From Parapristionchus giblindavisi (taxonomy: Eukaryota > Nematoda > Chromadorea > Rhabditida > Diplogasteridae), in NCBI GenBank assembly GCA_943737045.1, contig CALSFV010000053.1:620001-684000 (forward strand): a stretch of 64,000 nucleotides of DNA, in the 5' to 3' direction. Of the stretch, positions 24,660 through 38,506 are shown piece after piece (position 1 is the stretch's first letter; each line of letters begins with the position of its first letter). Both the position numbers and the translations under genes were made by a program. The notes beneath the pieces were generated by a model, which saw only the letters and a list, made by a program, of their open reading frames with translations, did not search any database and was not told the DNA's origin.

Positions 24660-25438
24660 ATCACTCTACACTCCCTCTCTTTACCTCTCCTTCCAGACCG
24701 CTCCTCTAGACTGTATCTTCCTTCAGTCATCGCAAAATTTAACACTTCTTTCGGCTAATCATATATAATGTTGCACGATGAATTCAGTAAACATAATTTT
24801 AGGTAGCTCTGAACGTTGAAACGGTTAAAATTACTGAAAATCTTACGATATTTTCGCATTTTACGACAAAATTCAATATTCATTGTTATCAGAGAGTGAT
24901 AAGAAAATGAAATGTGAACTTACTGACCTGGTATCGGTTATTAGATATTAATAGAGTAAAGTATGGATGTACCTCTCTATACATACATACATTATTCTAT
25001 TCTTGATTTAGAATAAAAATATATTGATATTACACATCATATCACATATCAGTGACTGCCCCAGTGTCACCTAGAACCCCAGTCACGAGCAAGCGCGAAA
25101 AGGAGAAAAAAGCCGCCATTCCCCGCTCAAATTAGCGCATTTCAATTGCCGATTTTGCCTACGCTGCGTAGCGGACGTTGCGACGCGTCGGACGCACGCT
25201 TCGGGAGCTCGAACGGACTATTTTGAAGCAAGTTATGGTGAATCAAGTGAGAACTGTCTTCCTTTGAAAACTTCCACCGAACCCAATCCGAAATCGTGTA
25301 TATGCGACGGAAATCCATCTCCTCTCTTCCCTCAGTTATCAATGTGATTATGAACATATATAATTGATGGAATAAACAAATAAATAAATAAACTGTCACC
25401 ATTTTCCCGTGCAATCTCGCTCATTTAAAGGAATACCC
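24334..25438 (+). repeat. Unit 23 (block A, junction unit)
   Basis: 5' half as unit 22 with the interrupted TC run. The 3' half has gcacgc, gggagc and gaaccc as in block B, but still gtatatgcg and gaataaaa. Transition from block A to B. Confidence 0.97.
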
Positions 25439-25721
25439 CATGCTAATTTTACACTCCGCATTGGCAATACTCTCTAGTAAACAAAGAAAGTGAGAGAGTA
25501 TTGCCAGAGCGGAGAGTTTCAAATTAGCTTGGGGCGTGGGTTTAATTTGGGTGAAAATGCGCAGAAACTGCTATAAAACGTGTGATGTATCTAGTTTATA
25601 TGTGTTGTGTGTAACTTTGGCTTGAAATCATTATTTGAATCAGTTCAAGAAATCAGAGCGAGTAAAGAAGATACACCGCTTGCTTTTGGCCATCGCGAGA
25701 CATGCGATGGATTGTGCTACC

Positions 25722-25760
<39 letters not shown>

Positions 25761-26535
25761 CTCTACACTCCCTCTCTCTACCTCTCCTTCCAGACCGCTC
25801 CTCTAGACTGTATCTTCCTTCAGTCATCGCAAAATTTAACACTTCTTTCGGCTAATCATATATAATGTTGCACGATGAATTCAGTAAACATAATTTTAGG
25901 TAGCTCTGAACGTTGAAACGGTTAAAATTACTGAAAATCTTACGATATTTTCGCATTTTACGACAAAATTCAATATTCATTGTTATCAGAGAGTGATAAG
26001 AAAATGAAATGTGAACTTACTGACCTGGTATCGGTTATTAGATATTAATAGAGTAAAGTATGGATGTACCTCTCTCTACATACATACCTTATTCTTTTCT
26101 TGATTTAGAACAAAAATATATTGATATTACATATCATATCACATATCAGTGACTGCCCCAGTGTCACCTAGAACCCCAGTCACGAGCAAGCGCGAAAAGG
26201 AGAAAAAAGCCGCCATTCCCCGCTCAAATTAGCGCATTTCAATTGCCGATTTTGCCTACGCTGCGTAGCGGACGTTGCGACGCGTCGGACGCACGCTTCG
26301 GGAGCTCGAACGGACTATTTTGAAGCAAGTTATGGTGAATCAAGTGAGAACTGTCTTCCTTTGAAAACTTCCACCGAACCCAATCCGAAATCGTGTTTAT
26401 GCGACGGAAATCCATCTCCTCTCTTCCCTCAGTTATCAATGTGATTATGAACATATATAATTGATGGAATAAACAAATAAATAAATAAACTGTCACCATT
26501 TTCCCGTGCAATCTCGCTCATTTAAAGGAATACCC
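25439..26535 (+). repeat. Unit 24 (block B, first)
   Basis: (TC)16. First unit with gaaatc, catgtctc, ctctctacc, gaacaaaa, acatatc and gtttatgcg together. Confidence 0.97.
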
Positions 26536-27624
26536 CATGCTAATTTTACACTCCGCATTGGCAATACTCTCTAGTAAACAAAGAAAGTGAGAGAGTATTG
26601 CCAGAGCGGAGAGTTTCAAATTAGCTTGGGGCGTGGGTTTAATTTGGGTGAAAATGCGCAGAAACTGCTATAAAACGTGTGATGTATCTAGTTTATATGT
26701 GTTGTGTGTAACTTTGGCTTGAAATCATTATTTGAATCAGTTCAAGAAATCAGAGCGAGTAAAGAAGATACACCGCTTGCTTTTGGCCATCGCGAGACAT
26801 GCGATGGATTGTGCTACCATGTCTCTCTCTCTCTCTCTCTCTCTCATCACTCTACACTCCCTCTCTCTACCTCTCCTTCCAGACCGCTCCTCTAGACTGT
26901 ATCTTCCTTCAGTCATCGCAAAATTTAACACTTCTTTCGGCTAATCATATATAATGTTGCACGATGAATTCAGTAAACATAATTTTAGGTAGCTCTGAAC
27001 GTTGAAACGGTTAAAATTACTGAAAATCTTACGATATTTTCGCATTTTACGACAAAATTCAATATTCATTGTTATCAGAGAGTGATAAGAAAATTAAATG
27101 TGAACTTACTGACCTGGTATCGGTTATTAGATATTAATAGAGTAAAGTATGGATGTACCTCTCTCTACATACATACCTTATTCTTTTCTTGATTTAGAAC
27201 AAAAATATATTGATATTACATATCATATCACATATCAGTGACTGCCCCAGTGTCACCTAGAACCCCAGTCACGAGCAAGCGCGAAAAGGAGAAAAAAGCC
27301 GCCATTCCCCGCTCAAATTAGCGCATTTCAATTGCCGATTTTGCCTACGCTGCGTAGCGGACGTTGCGACGCGTCGGACGCACGCTTCGGGAGCTCGAAC
27401 GGACTATTTTGAAGCAAGTTATGGTGAATCAAGTGAGAACTGTCTTCCTTTGAAAACTTCCACCGAACCCAATCCGAAATCGTGTTTATGCGACGGAAAT
27501 CCATCTCCTCTCTTCCCTCAGTTATCAATGTGATTATGAACATATATAATTGATGGAATAAACAAATAAATAAATAAACTGTCACCATTTTCCCGTGCAA
27601 TCTCGCTCATTTAAAGGAATACCC
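26536..27624 (+). repeat. Unit 25 (block B)
   Basis: (TC)12. gaaaattaaatg variant shared with unit 26; gcacgc. Confidence 0.97.
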
Positions 27625-28713
27625 CATGCTAATTTTACACTCCGCATTGGCAATACTCTCTAGTAAACAAAGAAAGTGAGAGAGTATTGCCAGAGCGGAG
27701 AGTTTCAAATTAGCTTGGGGCGTGGGTTTAATTTGGGTGAAAATGCGCAGAAACTGCTATAAAACGTGTGATGTATCTAGTTTATATGTGTTGTGTGTAA
27801 CTTTGGCTTGAAATCATTATTTGAATCAGTTCAAGAAATCAGAGCGAGTAAAGAAGATACACCGCTTGCTTTTGGCCATCGCGAGACATGCGATGGATTG
27901 TGCTACCATGTCTCTCTCTCTCTCTCTCTCTCTCATCACTCTACACTCCCTCTCTCTACCTCTCCTTCCAGACCGCTCCTCTAGACTGTATCTTCCTTCA
28001 GTCATCGCAAAATTTAACACTTCTTTCGGCTAATCATATATAATGTTGCACGATGAATTCAGTAAACATAATTTTAGGTAGCTCTGAACGTTGAAACGGT
28101 TAAAATTACTGAAAATCTTACGATATTTTCGCATTTTACGACAAAATTCAATATTCATTGTTATCAGAGAGTGATAAGAAAATTAAATGTGAACTTACTG
28201 ACCTGGTATCGGTTATTAGATATTAATAGAGTAAAGTATGGATGTACCTCTCTCTACATACATACCTTATTCTTTTCTTGATTTAGAACAAAAATATATT
28301 GATATTACATATCATATCACATATCAGTGACTGCCCCAGTGTCACCTAGAACCCCAGTCACGAGCAAGCGCGAAAAGGAGAAAAAAGCCGCCATTCCCCG
28401 CTCAAATTAGCGCATTTCAATTGCCGATTTTGCCTACGCTGCGTAGCGGACGTTGCGACGCGTCGGACGCGCGCTTCGGGAGCTCGAACGGACTATTTTG
28501 AAGCAAGTTATGGTGAATCAAGTGAGAACTGTCTTCCTTTGAAAACTTCCACCGAACCCAATCCGAAATCGTGTTTATGCGACGGAAATCCATCTCCTCT
28601 CTTCCCTCAGTTATCAATGTGATTATGAACATATATAATTGATGGAATAAACAAATAAATAAATAAACTGTCACCATTTTCCCGTGCAATCTCGCTCATT
28701 TAAAGGAATACCC
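27625..28713 (+). repeat. Unit 26 (block B)
   Basis: (TC)12. As unit 25 but gcgcgc. Confidence 0.97.
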
Positions 28714-29804
28714 CATGCTAATTTTACACTCCGCATTGGCAATACTCTCTAGTAAACAAAGAAAGTGAGAGAGTATTGCCAGAGCGGAGAGTTTCAAATT
28801 AGCTTGGGGCGTGGGTTTAATTTGGGTGAAAATGCGCAGAAACTGCTATAAAACGTGTGATGTATCTAGTTTATATGTGTTGTGTGTAACTTTGGCTTGA
28901 AATCATTATTTGAATCAGTTCAAGATATCAGAGCGAGTAAAGAAGATACACCGCTTGCTTTTGGCCATCGCGAGACATGCGATGGATTGTGCTACCATGT
29001 CTCTCTCTCTCTCTCTCTCTCTCTCATCACTCTACACTCCCTCTCTCTACCTCTCCTTCCAGACCGCTCCTCTAGACTGTATCTTCCTTCAGTCATCGCA
29101 AAATTTAACACTTCTTTCGGCTAATCATATATAATGTTGCACGATGAATTCAGTAAACATAATTTTAGGTAGCTCTGAACGTTGAAACGGTTAAAATTAC
29201 TGAAAATCTTACGATATTTTCGCATTTTACGACAAAATTCAATATTCATTGTTATCAGAGAGTGATAAGAAAATGAAATGTGAACTTACTGACCTGGTAT
29301 CGGTTATTAGATATTAATAGAGTAAAGTATGGATGTACCTCTCTCTACATACATACCTTATTCTTTTCTTGATTTAGAATAAAAATATATTGATATTACA
29401 CATCATATCACATATCAGTGACTGCCCCAGTGTCACCTAGAACCCCAGTCACGAGCAAGCGCGAAAAGGAGAAAAAAGCCGCCATTCCCCGCTCAAATTA
29501 GCGCATTTCAATTGCCGATTTTGCCTACGCTGCGTAGCGGACGTTGCGACGCGTCGGACGCGCGCTTCGGGAGCTCGAACGGACTATTTTGAAGCAAGTT
29601 ATGGTGAATCAAGTGAGAACTGTCTTCCTTTGAAAACTTCCACCGAACCCAATCCGAAATCGTGTTTATGCGACGGAAATCCATCTCCTCTCTTCCCTCA
29701 GTTATCAATGTGATTATGAACATATATAATTGATGGAATAAACAAATAAATAAATAAACTGTCACCATTTTCCCGTGCAATCTCGCTCATTTAAAGGAAT
29801 ACCC
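28714..29804 (+). repeat. Unit 27 (block B)
   Basis: (TC)13. Keeps gatatc, gaataaaa and acacatc of block A inside block B; gcgcgc. Confidence 0.97.
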
Positions 29805-30895
29805 CATGCTAATTTTACACTCCGCATTGGCAATACTCTCTAGTAAACAAAGAAAGTGAGAGAGTATTGCCAGAGCGGAGAGTTTCAAATTAGCTTGGGG
29901 CGTGGGTTTAATTTGGGTGAAAATGCGCAGAAACTGCTATAAAACGTGTGATGTATCTAGTTTATATGTGTTGTGTGTAACTTTGGCTTGAAATCATTAT
30001 TTGAATCAGTTCAAGATATCAGAGCGAGTAAAGAAGATACACCGCTTGCTTTTGGCCATCGCGAGACATGCGATGGATTGTGCTACCATGTCTCTCTCTC
30101 TCTCTCTCTCTCTCTCATCACTCTACACTCCCTCTCTCTACCTCTCCTTCCAGACCGCTCCTCTAGACTGTATCTTCCTTCAGTCATCGCAAAATTTAAC
30201 ACTTCTTTCGGCTAATCATATATAATGTTGCACGATGAATTCAGTAAACATAATTTTAGGTAGCTCTGAACGTTGAAACGGTTAAAATTACTGAAAATCT
30301 TACGATATTTTCGCATTTTACGACAAAATTCAATATTCATTGTTATCAGAGAGTGATAAGAAAATGAAATGTGAACTTACTGACCTGGTATCGGTTATTA
30401 GATATTAATAGAGTAAAGTATGGATGTACCTCTCTCTACATACATACCTTATTCTTTTCTTGATTTAGAACAAAAATATATTGATATTACATATCATATC
30501 ACATATCAGTGACTGCCCCAGTGTCACCTAGAACCCCAGTCACGAGCAAGCGCGAAAAGGAGAAAAAAGCCGCCATTCCCCGCTCAAATTAGCGCATTTC
30601 AATTGCCGATTTTGCCTACGCTGCGTAGCGGACGTTGCGACGCGTCGGACGCGCGCTTCGGGAGCTCGAACGGACTATTTTGAAGCAAGTTATGGTGAAT
30701 CAAGTGAGAACTGTCTTCCTTTGAAAACTTCCACCGAACCCAATCCGAAATCGTGTTTATGCGACGGAAATCCATCTCCTCTCTTCCCTCAGTTATCAAT
30801 GTGATTATGAACATATATAATTGATGGAATAAACAAATAAATAAATAAACTGTCACCATTTTCCCGTGCAATCTCGCTCATTTAAAGGAATACCC
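29805..30895 (+). repeat. Unit 28 (block B)
   Basis: (TC)13. gatatc, but gaacaaaa and acatatc; gcgcgc. Confidence 0.97.
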
Positions 30896-31986
30896 CATGC
30901 TAATTTTACACTCCGCATTGGCAATACTCTCTAGTAAACAAAGAAAGTGAGAGAGTATTGCCAGAGCGGAGAGTTTCAAATTAGCTTGGGGCGTGGGTTT
31001 AATTTGGGTGAAAATGCGCAGAAACTGCTATAAAACGTGTGATGTATCTAGTTTATATGTGTTGTGTGTAACTTTGGCTTGAAATCATTATTTGAATCAG
31101 TTCAAGAAATCAGAGCGAGTAAAGAAGATACACCGCTTGCTTTTGGCCATCGCGAGACATGCGATGGATTGTGCTACCATGTCTCTCTCTCTCTCTCTCT
31201 CTCTCTCATCACTCTACACTCCCTCTCTCTACCTCTCCTTCCAGACCGCTCCTCTAGACTGTATCTTCCTTCAGTCATCGCAAAATTTAACACTTCTTTC
31301 GGCTAATCATATATAATGTTGCACGATGAATTCAGTAAACATAATTTTAGGTAGCTCTGAACGTTGAAACGGTTAAAATTACTGAAAATCTTACGATATT
31401 TTCGCATTTTACGACAAAATTCAATATTCATTGTTATCAGAGAGTGATAAGAAAATGAAATGTGAACTTACTGACCTGGTATCGGTTATTAGATATTAAT
31501 AGAGTAAAGTATGGATGTACCTCTCTCTACATACATACCTTATTCTTTTCTTGATTTAGAACAAAAATATATTGATATTACATATCATATCACATATCAG
31601 TGACTGCCCCAGTGTCACCTAGAACCCCAGTCACGAGCAAGCGCGAAAAGGAGAAAAAAGCCGCCATTCCCCGCTCAAATTAGCGCATTTCAATTGCCGA
31701 TTTTGCCTACGCTGCGTAGCGGACGTTGCGACGCGTCGGACGCACGCTTCGGGAGCTCGAACGGACTATTTTGAAGCAAGTTATGGTGAATCAAGTGAGA
31801 ACTGTCTTCCTTTGAAAACTTCCACCGAACCCAATCCGAAATCGTGTTTATGCGACGGAAATCCATCTCCTCTCTTCCCTCAGTTATCAATGTGATTATG
31901 AACATATATAATTGATGGAATAAACAAATAAATAAATAAACTGTCACCATTTTCCCGTGCAATCTCGCTCATTTAAAGGAATACCC
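30896..31986 (+). repeat. Unit 29 (block B)
   Basis: (TC)13. gaaatc; gcacgc. Confidence 0.97.
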
Positions 31987-33073
31987 CATGCTAATTTTAC
32001 ACTCCGCATTGGCAATACTCTCTAGTAAACAAAGAAAGTGAGAGAGTATTGCCAGAGCGGAGAGTTTCAAATTAGCTTGGGGCGTGGGTTTAATTTGGGT
32101 GAAAATGCGCAGAAACTGCTATAAAACGTGTGATGTATCTAGTTTATATGTGTTGTGTGTAACTTTGGCTTGAAATCATTATTTGAATCAGTTCAAGAAA
32201 TCAGAGCGAGTAAAGAAGATACACCGCTTGCTTTTGGCCATCGCGAGACATGCGATGGATTGTGCTACCATGTCTCTCTCTCTCTCTCTCTCTCATCACT
32301 CTACACTCCCTCTCTCTACCTCTCCTTCCAGACCGCTCCTCTAGACTGTATCTTCCTTCAGTCATCGCAAAATTTAACACTTCTTTCGGCTAATCATATA
32401 TAATGTTGCACGATGAATTCAGTAAACATAATTTTAGGTAGCTCTGAACGTTGAAACGGTTAAAATTACTGAAAATCTTACGATATTTTCGCATTTTACG
32501 ACAAAATTCAATATTCATTGTTATCAGAGAGTGATAAGAAAATGAAATGTGAACTTACTGACCTGGTATCGGTTATTAGATATTAATAGAGTAAAGTATG
32601 GATGTACCTCTCTCTACATACATACCTTATTCTTTTCTTGATTTAGAACAAAAATATATTGATATTACATATCATATCACATATCAGTGACTGCCCCAGT
32701 GTCACCTAGAACCCCAGTCACGAGCAAGCGCGAAAAGGAGAAAAAAGCCGCCATTCCCCGCTCAAATTAGCGCATTTCAATTGCCGATTTTGCCTACGCT
32801 GCGTAGCGGACGTTGCGACGCGTCGGACGCGCGCTTCGGGAGCTCGAACGGACTATTTTGAAGCAAGTTATGGTGAATCAAGTGAGAACTGTCTTCCTTT
32901 GAAAACTTCCACCGAACCCAATCCGAAATCGTGTTTATGCGACGGAAATCCATCTCCTCTCTTCCCTCAGTTATCAATGTGATTATGAACATATATAATT
33001 GATGGAATAAACAAATAAATAAATAAACTGTCACCATTTTCCCGTGCAATCTCGCTCATTTAAAGGAATACCC
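31987..33073 (+). repeat. Unit 30 (block B)
   Basis: (TC)11. First of four units of equal length (1087) with the same markers; gcgcgc. Confidence 0.97.
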
Positions 33074-34160
33074 CATGCTAATTTTACACTCCGCATTGGC
33101 AATACTCTCTAGTAAACAAAGAAAGTGAGAGAGTATTGCCAGAGCGGAGAGTTTCAAATTAGCTTGGGGCGTGGGTTTAATTTGGGTGAAAATGCGCAGA
33201 AACTGCTATAAAACGTGTGATGTATCTAGTTTATATGTGTTGTGTGTAACTTTGGCTTGAAATCATTATTTGAATCAGTTCAAGAAATCAGAGCGAGTAA
33301 AGAAGATACACCGCTTGCTTTTGGCCATCGCGAGACATGCGATGGATTGTGCTACCATGTCTCTCTCTCTCTCTCTCTCTCATCACTCTACACTCCCTCT
33401 CTCTACCTCTCCTTCCAGACCGCTCCTCTAGACTGTATCTTCCTTCAGTCATCGCAAAATTTAACACTTCTTTCGGCTAATCATATATAATGTTGCACGA
33501 TGAATTCAGTAAACATAATTTTAGGTAGCTCTGAACGTTGAAACGGTTAAAATTACTGAAAATCTTACGATATTTTCGCATTTTACGACAAAATTCAATA
33601 TTCATTGTTATCAGAGAGTGATAAGAAAATGAAATGTGAACTTACTGACCTGGTATCGGTTATTAGATATTAATAGAGTAAAGTATGGATGTACCTCTCT
33701 CTACATACATACCTTATTCTTTTCTTGATTTAGAACAAAAATATATTGATATTACATATCATATCACATATCAGTGACTGCCCCAGTGTCACCTAGAACC
33801 CCAGTCACGAGCAAGCGCGAAAAGGAGAAAAAAGCCGCCATTCCCCGCTCAAATTAGCGCATTTCAATTGCCGATTTTGCCTACGCTGCGTAGCGGACGT
33901 TGCGACGCGTCGGACGCGCGCTTCGGGAGCTCGAACGGACTATTTTGAAGCAAGTTATGGTGAATCAAGTGAGAACTGTCTTCCTTTGAAAACTTCCACC
34001 GAACCCAATCCGAAATCGTGTTTATGCGACGGAAATCCATCTCCTCTCTTCCCTCAGTTATCAATGTGATTATGAACATATATAATTGATGGAATAAACA
34101 AATAAATAAATAAACTGTCACCATTTTCCCGTGCAATCTCGCTCATTTAAAGGAATACCC
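33074..34160 (+). repeat. Unit 31 (block B)
   Basis: (TC)11. Same as unit 30 at all markers compared. Confidence 0.97.
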
Positions 34161-35247
34161 CATGCTAATTTTACACTCCGCATTGGCAATACTCTCTAGT
34201 AAACAAAGAAAGTGAGAGAGTATTGCCAGAGCGGAGAGTTTCAAATTAGCTTGGGGCGTGGGTTTAATTTGGGTGAAAATGCGCAGAAACTGCTATAAAA
34301 CGTGTGATGTATCTAGTTTATATGTGTTGTGTGTAACTTTGGCTTGAAATCATTATTTGAATCAGTTCAAGAAATCAGAGCGAGTAAAGAAGATACACCG
34401 CTTGCTTTTGGCCATCGCGAGACATGCGATGGATTGTGCTACCATGTCTCTCTCTCTCTCTCTCTCTCATCACTCTACACTCCCTCTCTCTACCTCTCCT
34501 TCCAGACCGCTCCTCTAGACTGTATCTTCCTTCAGTCATCGCAAAATTTAACACTTCTTTCGGCTAATCATATATAATGTTGCACGATGAATTCAGTAAA
34601 CATAATTTTAGGTAGCTCTGAACGTTGAAACGGTTAAAATTACTGAAAATCTTACGATATTTTCGCATTTTACGACAAAATTCAATATTCATTGTTATCA
34701 GAGAGTGATAAGAAAATGAAATGTGAACTTACTGACCTGGTATCGGTTATTAGATATTAATAGAGTAAAGTATGGATGTACCTCTCTCTACATACATACC
34801 TTATTCTTTTCTTGATTTAGAACAAAAATATATTGATATTACATATCATATCACATATCAGTGACTGCCCCAGTGTCACCTAGAACCCCAGTCACGAGCA
34901 AGCGCGAAAAGGAGAAAAAAGCCGCCATTCCCCGCTCAAATTAGCGCATTTCAATTGCCGATTTTGCCTACGCTGCGTAGCGGACGTTGCGACGCGTCGG
35001 ACGCGCGCTTCGGGAGCTCGAACGGACTATTTTGAAGCAAGTTATGGTGAATCAAGTGAGAACTGTCTTCCTTTGAAAACTTCCACCGAACCCAATCCGA
35101 AATCGTGTTTATGCGACGGAAATCCATCTCCTCTCTTCCCTCAGTTATCAATGTGATTATGAACATATATAATTGATGGAATAAACAAATAAATAAATAA
35201 ACTGTCACCATTTTCCCGTGCAATCTCGCTCATTTAAAGGAATACCC
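34161..35247 (+). repeat. Unit 32 (block B)
   Basis: (TC)11. Same as unit 30 at all markers compared. Confidence 0.97.
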
Positions 35248-36334
35248 CATGCTAATTTTACACTCCGCATTGGCAATACTCTCTAGTAAACAAAGAAAGT
35301 GAGAGAGTATTGCCAGAGCGGAGAGTTTCAAATTAGCTTGGGGCGTGGGTTTAATTTGGGTGAAAATGCGCAGAAACTGCTATAAAACGTGTGATGTATC
35401 TAGTTTATATGTGTTGTGTGTAACTTTGGCTTGAAATCATTATTTGAATCAGTTCAAGAAATCAGAGCGAGTAAAGAAGATACACCGCTTGCTTTTGGCC
35501 ATCGCGAGACATGCGATGGATTGTGCTACCATGTCTCTCTCTCTCTCTCTCTCTCATCACTCTACACTCCCTCTCTCTACCTCTCCTTCCAGACCGCTCC
35601 TCTAGACTGTATCTTCCTTCAGTCATCGCAAAATTTAACACTTCTTTCGGCTAATCATATATAATGTTGCACGATGAATTCAGTAAACATAATTTTAGGT
35701 AGCTCTGAACGTTGAAACGGTTAAAATTACTGAAAATCTTACGATATTTTCGCATTTTACGACAAAATTCAATATTCATTGTTATCAGAGAGTGATAAGA
35801 AAATGAAATGTGAACTTACTGACCTGGTATCGGTTATTAGATATTAATAGAGTAAAGTATGGATGTACCTCTCTCTACATACATACCTTATTCTTTTCTT
35901 GATTTAGAACAAAAATATATTGATATTACATATCATATCACATATCAGTGACTGCCCCAGTGTCACCTAGAACCCCAGTCACGAGCAAGCGCGAAAAGGA
36001 GAAAAAAGCCGCCATTCCCCGCTCAAATTAGCGCATTTCAATTGCCGATTTTGCCTACGCTGCGTAGCGGACGTTGCGACGCGTCGGACGCGCGCTTCGG
36101 GAGCTCGAACGGACTATTTTGAAGCAAGTTATGGTGAATCAAGTGAGAACTGTCTTCCTTTGAAAACTTCCACCGAACCCAATCCGAAATCGTGTTTATG
36201 CGACGGAAATCCATCTCCTCTCTTCCCTCAGTTATCAATGTGATTATGAACATATATAATTGATGGAATAAACAAATAAATAAATAAACTGTCACCATTT
36301 TCCCGTGCAATCTCGCTCATTTAAAGGAATACCC
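35248..36334 (+). repeat. Unit 33 (block B)
   Basis: (TC)11. Same as unit 30 at all markers compared. Confidence 0.97.
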
Positions 36335-37417
36335 CATGCTAATTTTACACTCCGCATTGGCAATACTCTCTAGTAAACAAAGAAAGTGAGAGAGTATTGC
36401 CAGAGCGGAGAGTTTCAAATTAGCTTGGGGCGTGGGTTTAATTTGGGTGAAAATGCGCAGAAACTGCTATAAAACGTGTGATGTATCTAGTTTATATGTG
36501 TTGTGTGTAACTTTGGCTTGAAATCATTATTTGAATCAGTTCAAGAAATCAGAGCGAGTAAAGAAGATACACCGCTTGCTTTTGGCCATCGCGAGACATG
36601 CGATGGATTGTGCTACCATGTCTCTCTCTCTCTCTCTCATCACTCTACACTCCCTCTCTCTACCTCTCCTTCCAGACCGCTCCTCTAGACTGTATCTTCC
36701 TTCAGTCATCGCAAAATTTAACACTTCTTTCGGCTAATCATATATAATGTTGCACGATGAATTCAGTAAACATAATTTTAGGTAGCTCTGAACGTTGAAA
36801 CGGTTAAAATTACTGAAAATCTTACGATATTTTCGCATTTTACGACAAAATTCAATATTCATTGTTATCAGAGAGTGATAAGAAAATGAAATGTGAACTT
36901 ACTGACCTGGTATCGGTTATTAGATATTAATAGAGTAAAGTATGGATGTACCTCTCTCTACATACATACCTTATTCTTTTCTTGATTTAGAACAAAAATA
37001 TATTGATATTACATATCATATCACATATCAGTGACTGCCCCAGTGTCACCTAGAACCCCAGTCACGAGCAAGCGCGAAAAGGAGAAAAAAGCCGCCATTC
37101 CCCGCTCAAATTAGCGCATTTCAATTGCCGATTTTGCCTACGCTGCGTAGCGGACGTTGCGACGCGTCGGACGCGCGCTTCGGGAGCTCGAACGGACTAT
37201 TTTGAAGCAAGTTATGGTGAATCAAGTGAGAACTGTCTTCCTTTGAAAACTTCCACCGAACCCAATCCGAAATCGTGTTTATGCGACGGAAATCCATCTC
37301 CTCTCTTCCCTCAGTTATCAATGTGATTATGAACATATATAATTGATGGAATAAACAAATAAATAAATAAACTGTCACCATTTTCCCGTGCAATCTCGCT
37401 CATTTAAAGGAATACCC
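36335..37417 (+). repeat. Unit 34 (block B)
   Basis: (TC)9, the shortest run (shared with unit 37); unit length 1083. Other markers as units 30-33. Confidence 0.97.
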
Positions 37418-38506
37418 CATGCTAATTTTACACTCCGCATTGGCAATACTCTCTAGTAAACAAAGAAAGTGAGAGAGTATTGCCAGAGCGGAGAGTTTCA
37501 AATTAGCTTGGGGCGTGGGTTTAATTTGGGTGAAAATGCGCAGAAACTGCTATAAAACGTGTGATGTATCTAGTTTATATGTGTTGTGTGTAACTTTGGC
37601 TTGAAATCATTATTTGAATCAGTTCAAGATATCAGAGCGAGTAAAGAAGATACACCGCTTGCTTTTGGCCATCGCGAGACATGCGATGGATTGTGCTACC
37701 ATGTCTCTCTCTCTCTCTCTCTCTCTCATCACTCTACACTCCCTCTCTCTACCTCTCCTTCCAGACCGCTCCTCTAGACTGTATCTTCCTTCAGTCATCG
37801 CAAAATTTAACACTTCTTTCGGCTAATCATATATAATGTTGCACGATGAATTCAGTAAACATAATTTTAGGTAGCTCTGAACGTTGAAACGGTTAAAATT
37901 ACTGAAAATCTTACGATATTTTCGCATTTTACGACAAAATTCAATATTCATTGTTATCAGAGAGTGATAAGAAAATGAAATGTGAACTTACTGACCTGGT
38001 ATCGGTTATTAGATATTAATAGAGTAAAGTATGGATGTACCTCTCTCTACATACATACCTTATTCTTTTCTTGATTTAGAACAAAAATATATTGATATTA
38101 CATATCATATCACATATCAGTGACTGCCCCAGTGTCACCTAGAACCCCAGTCACGAGCAAGCGCGAAAAGGAGAAAAAAGCCGCCATTCCCCGCTCAAAT
38201 TAGCGCATTTCAATTGCCGATTTTGCCTACGCTGCGTAGCGGACGTTGCGACGCGTCGGACGCACGCTTCGGGAGCTCGAACGGACTATTTTGAAGCAAG
38301 TTATGGTGAATCAAGTGAGAACTGTCTTCCTTTGAAAACTTCCACCGAACCCAATCCGAAATCGTGTTTATGCGACGGAAATCCATCTCCTCTCTTCCCT
38401 CAGTTATCAATGTGATTATGAACATATATAATTGATGGAATAAACAAATAAATAAATAAACTGTCACCATTTTCCCGTGCAATCTCGCTCATTTAAAGGA
38501 ATACCC
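37418..38506 (+). repeat. Unit 35 (block B)
   Basis: (TC)12. gatatc; gcacgc. Confidence 0.97.
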
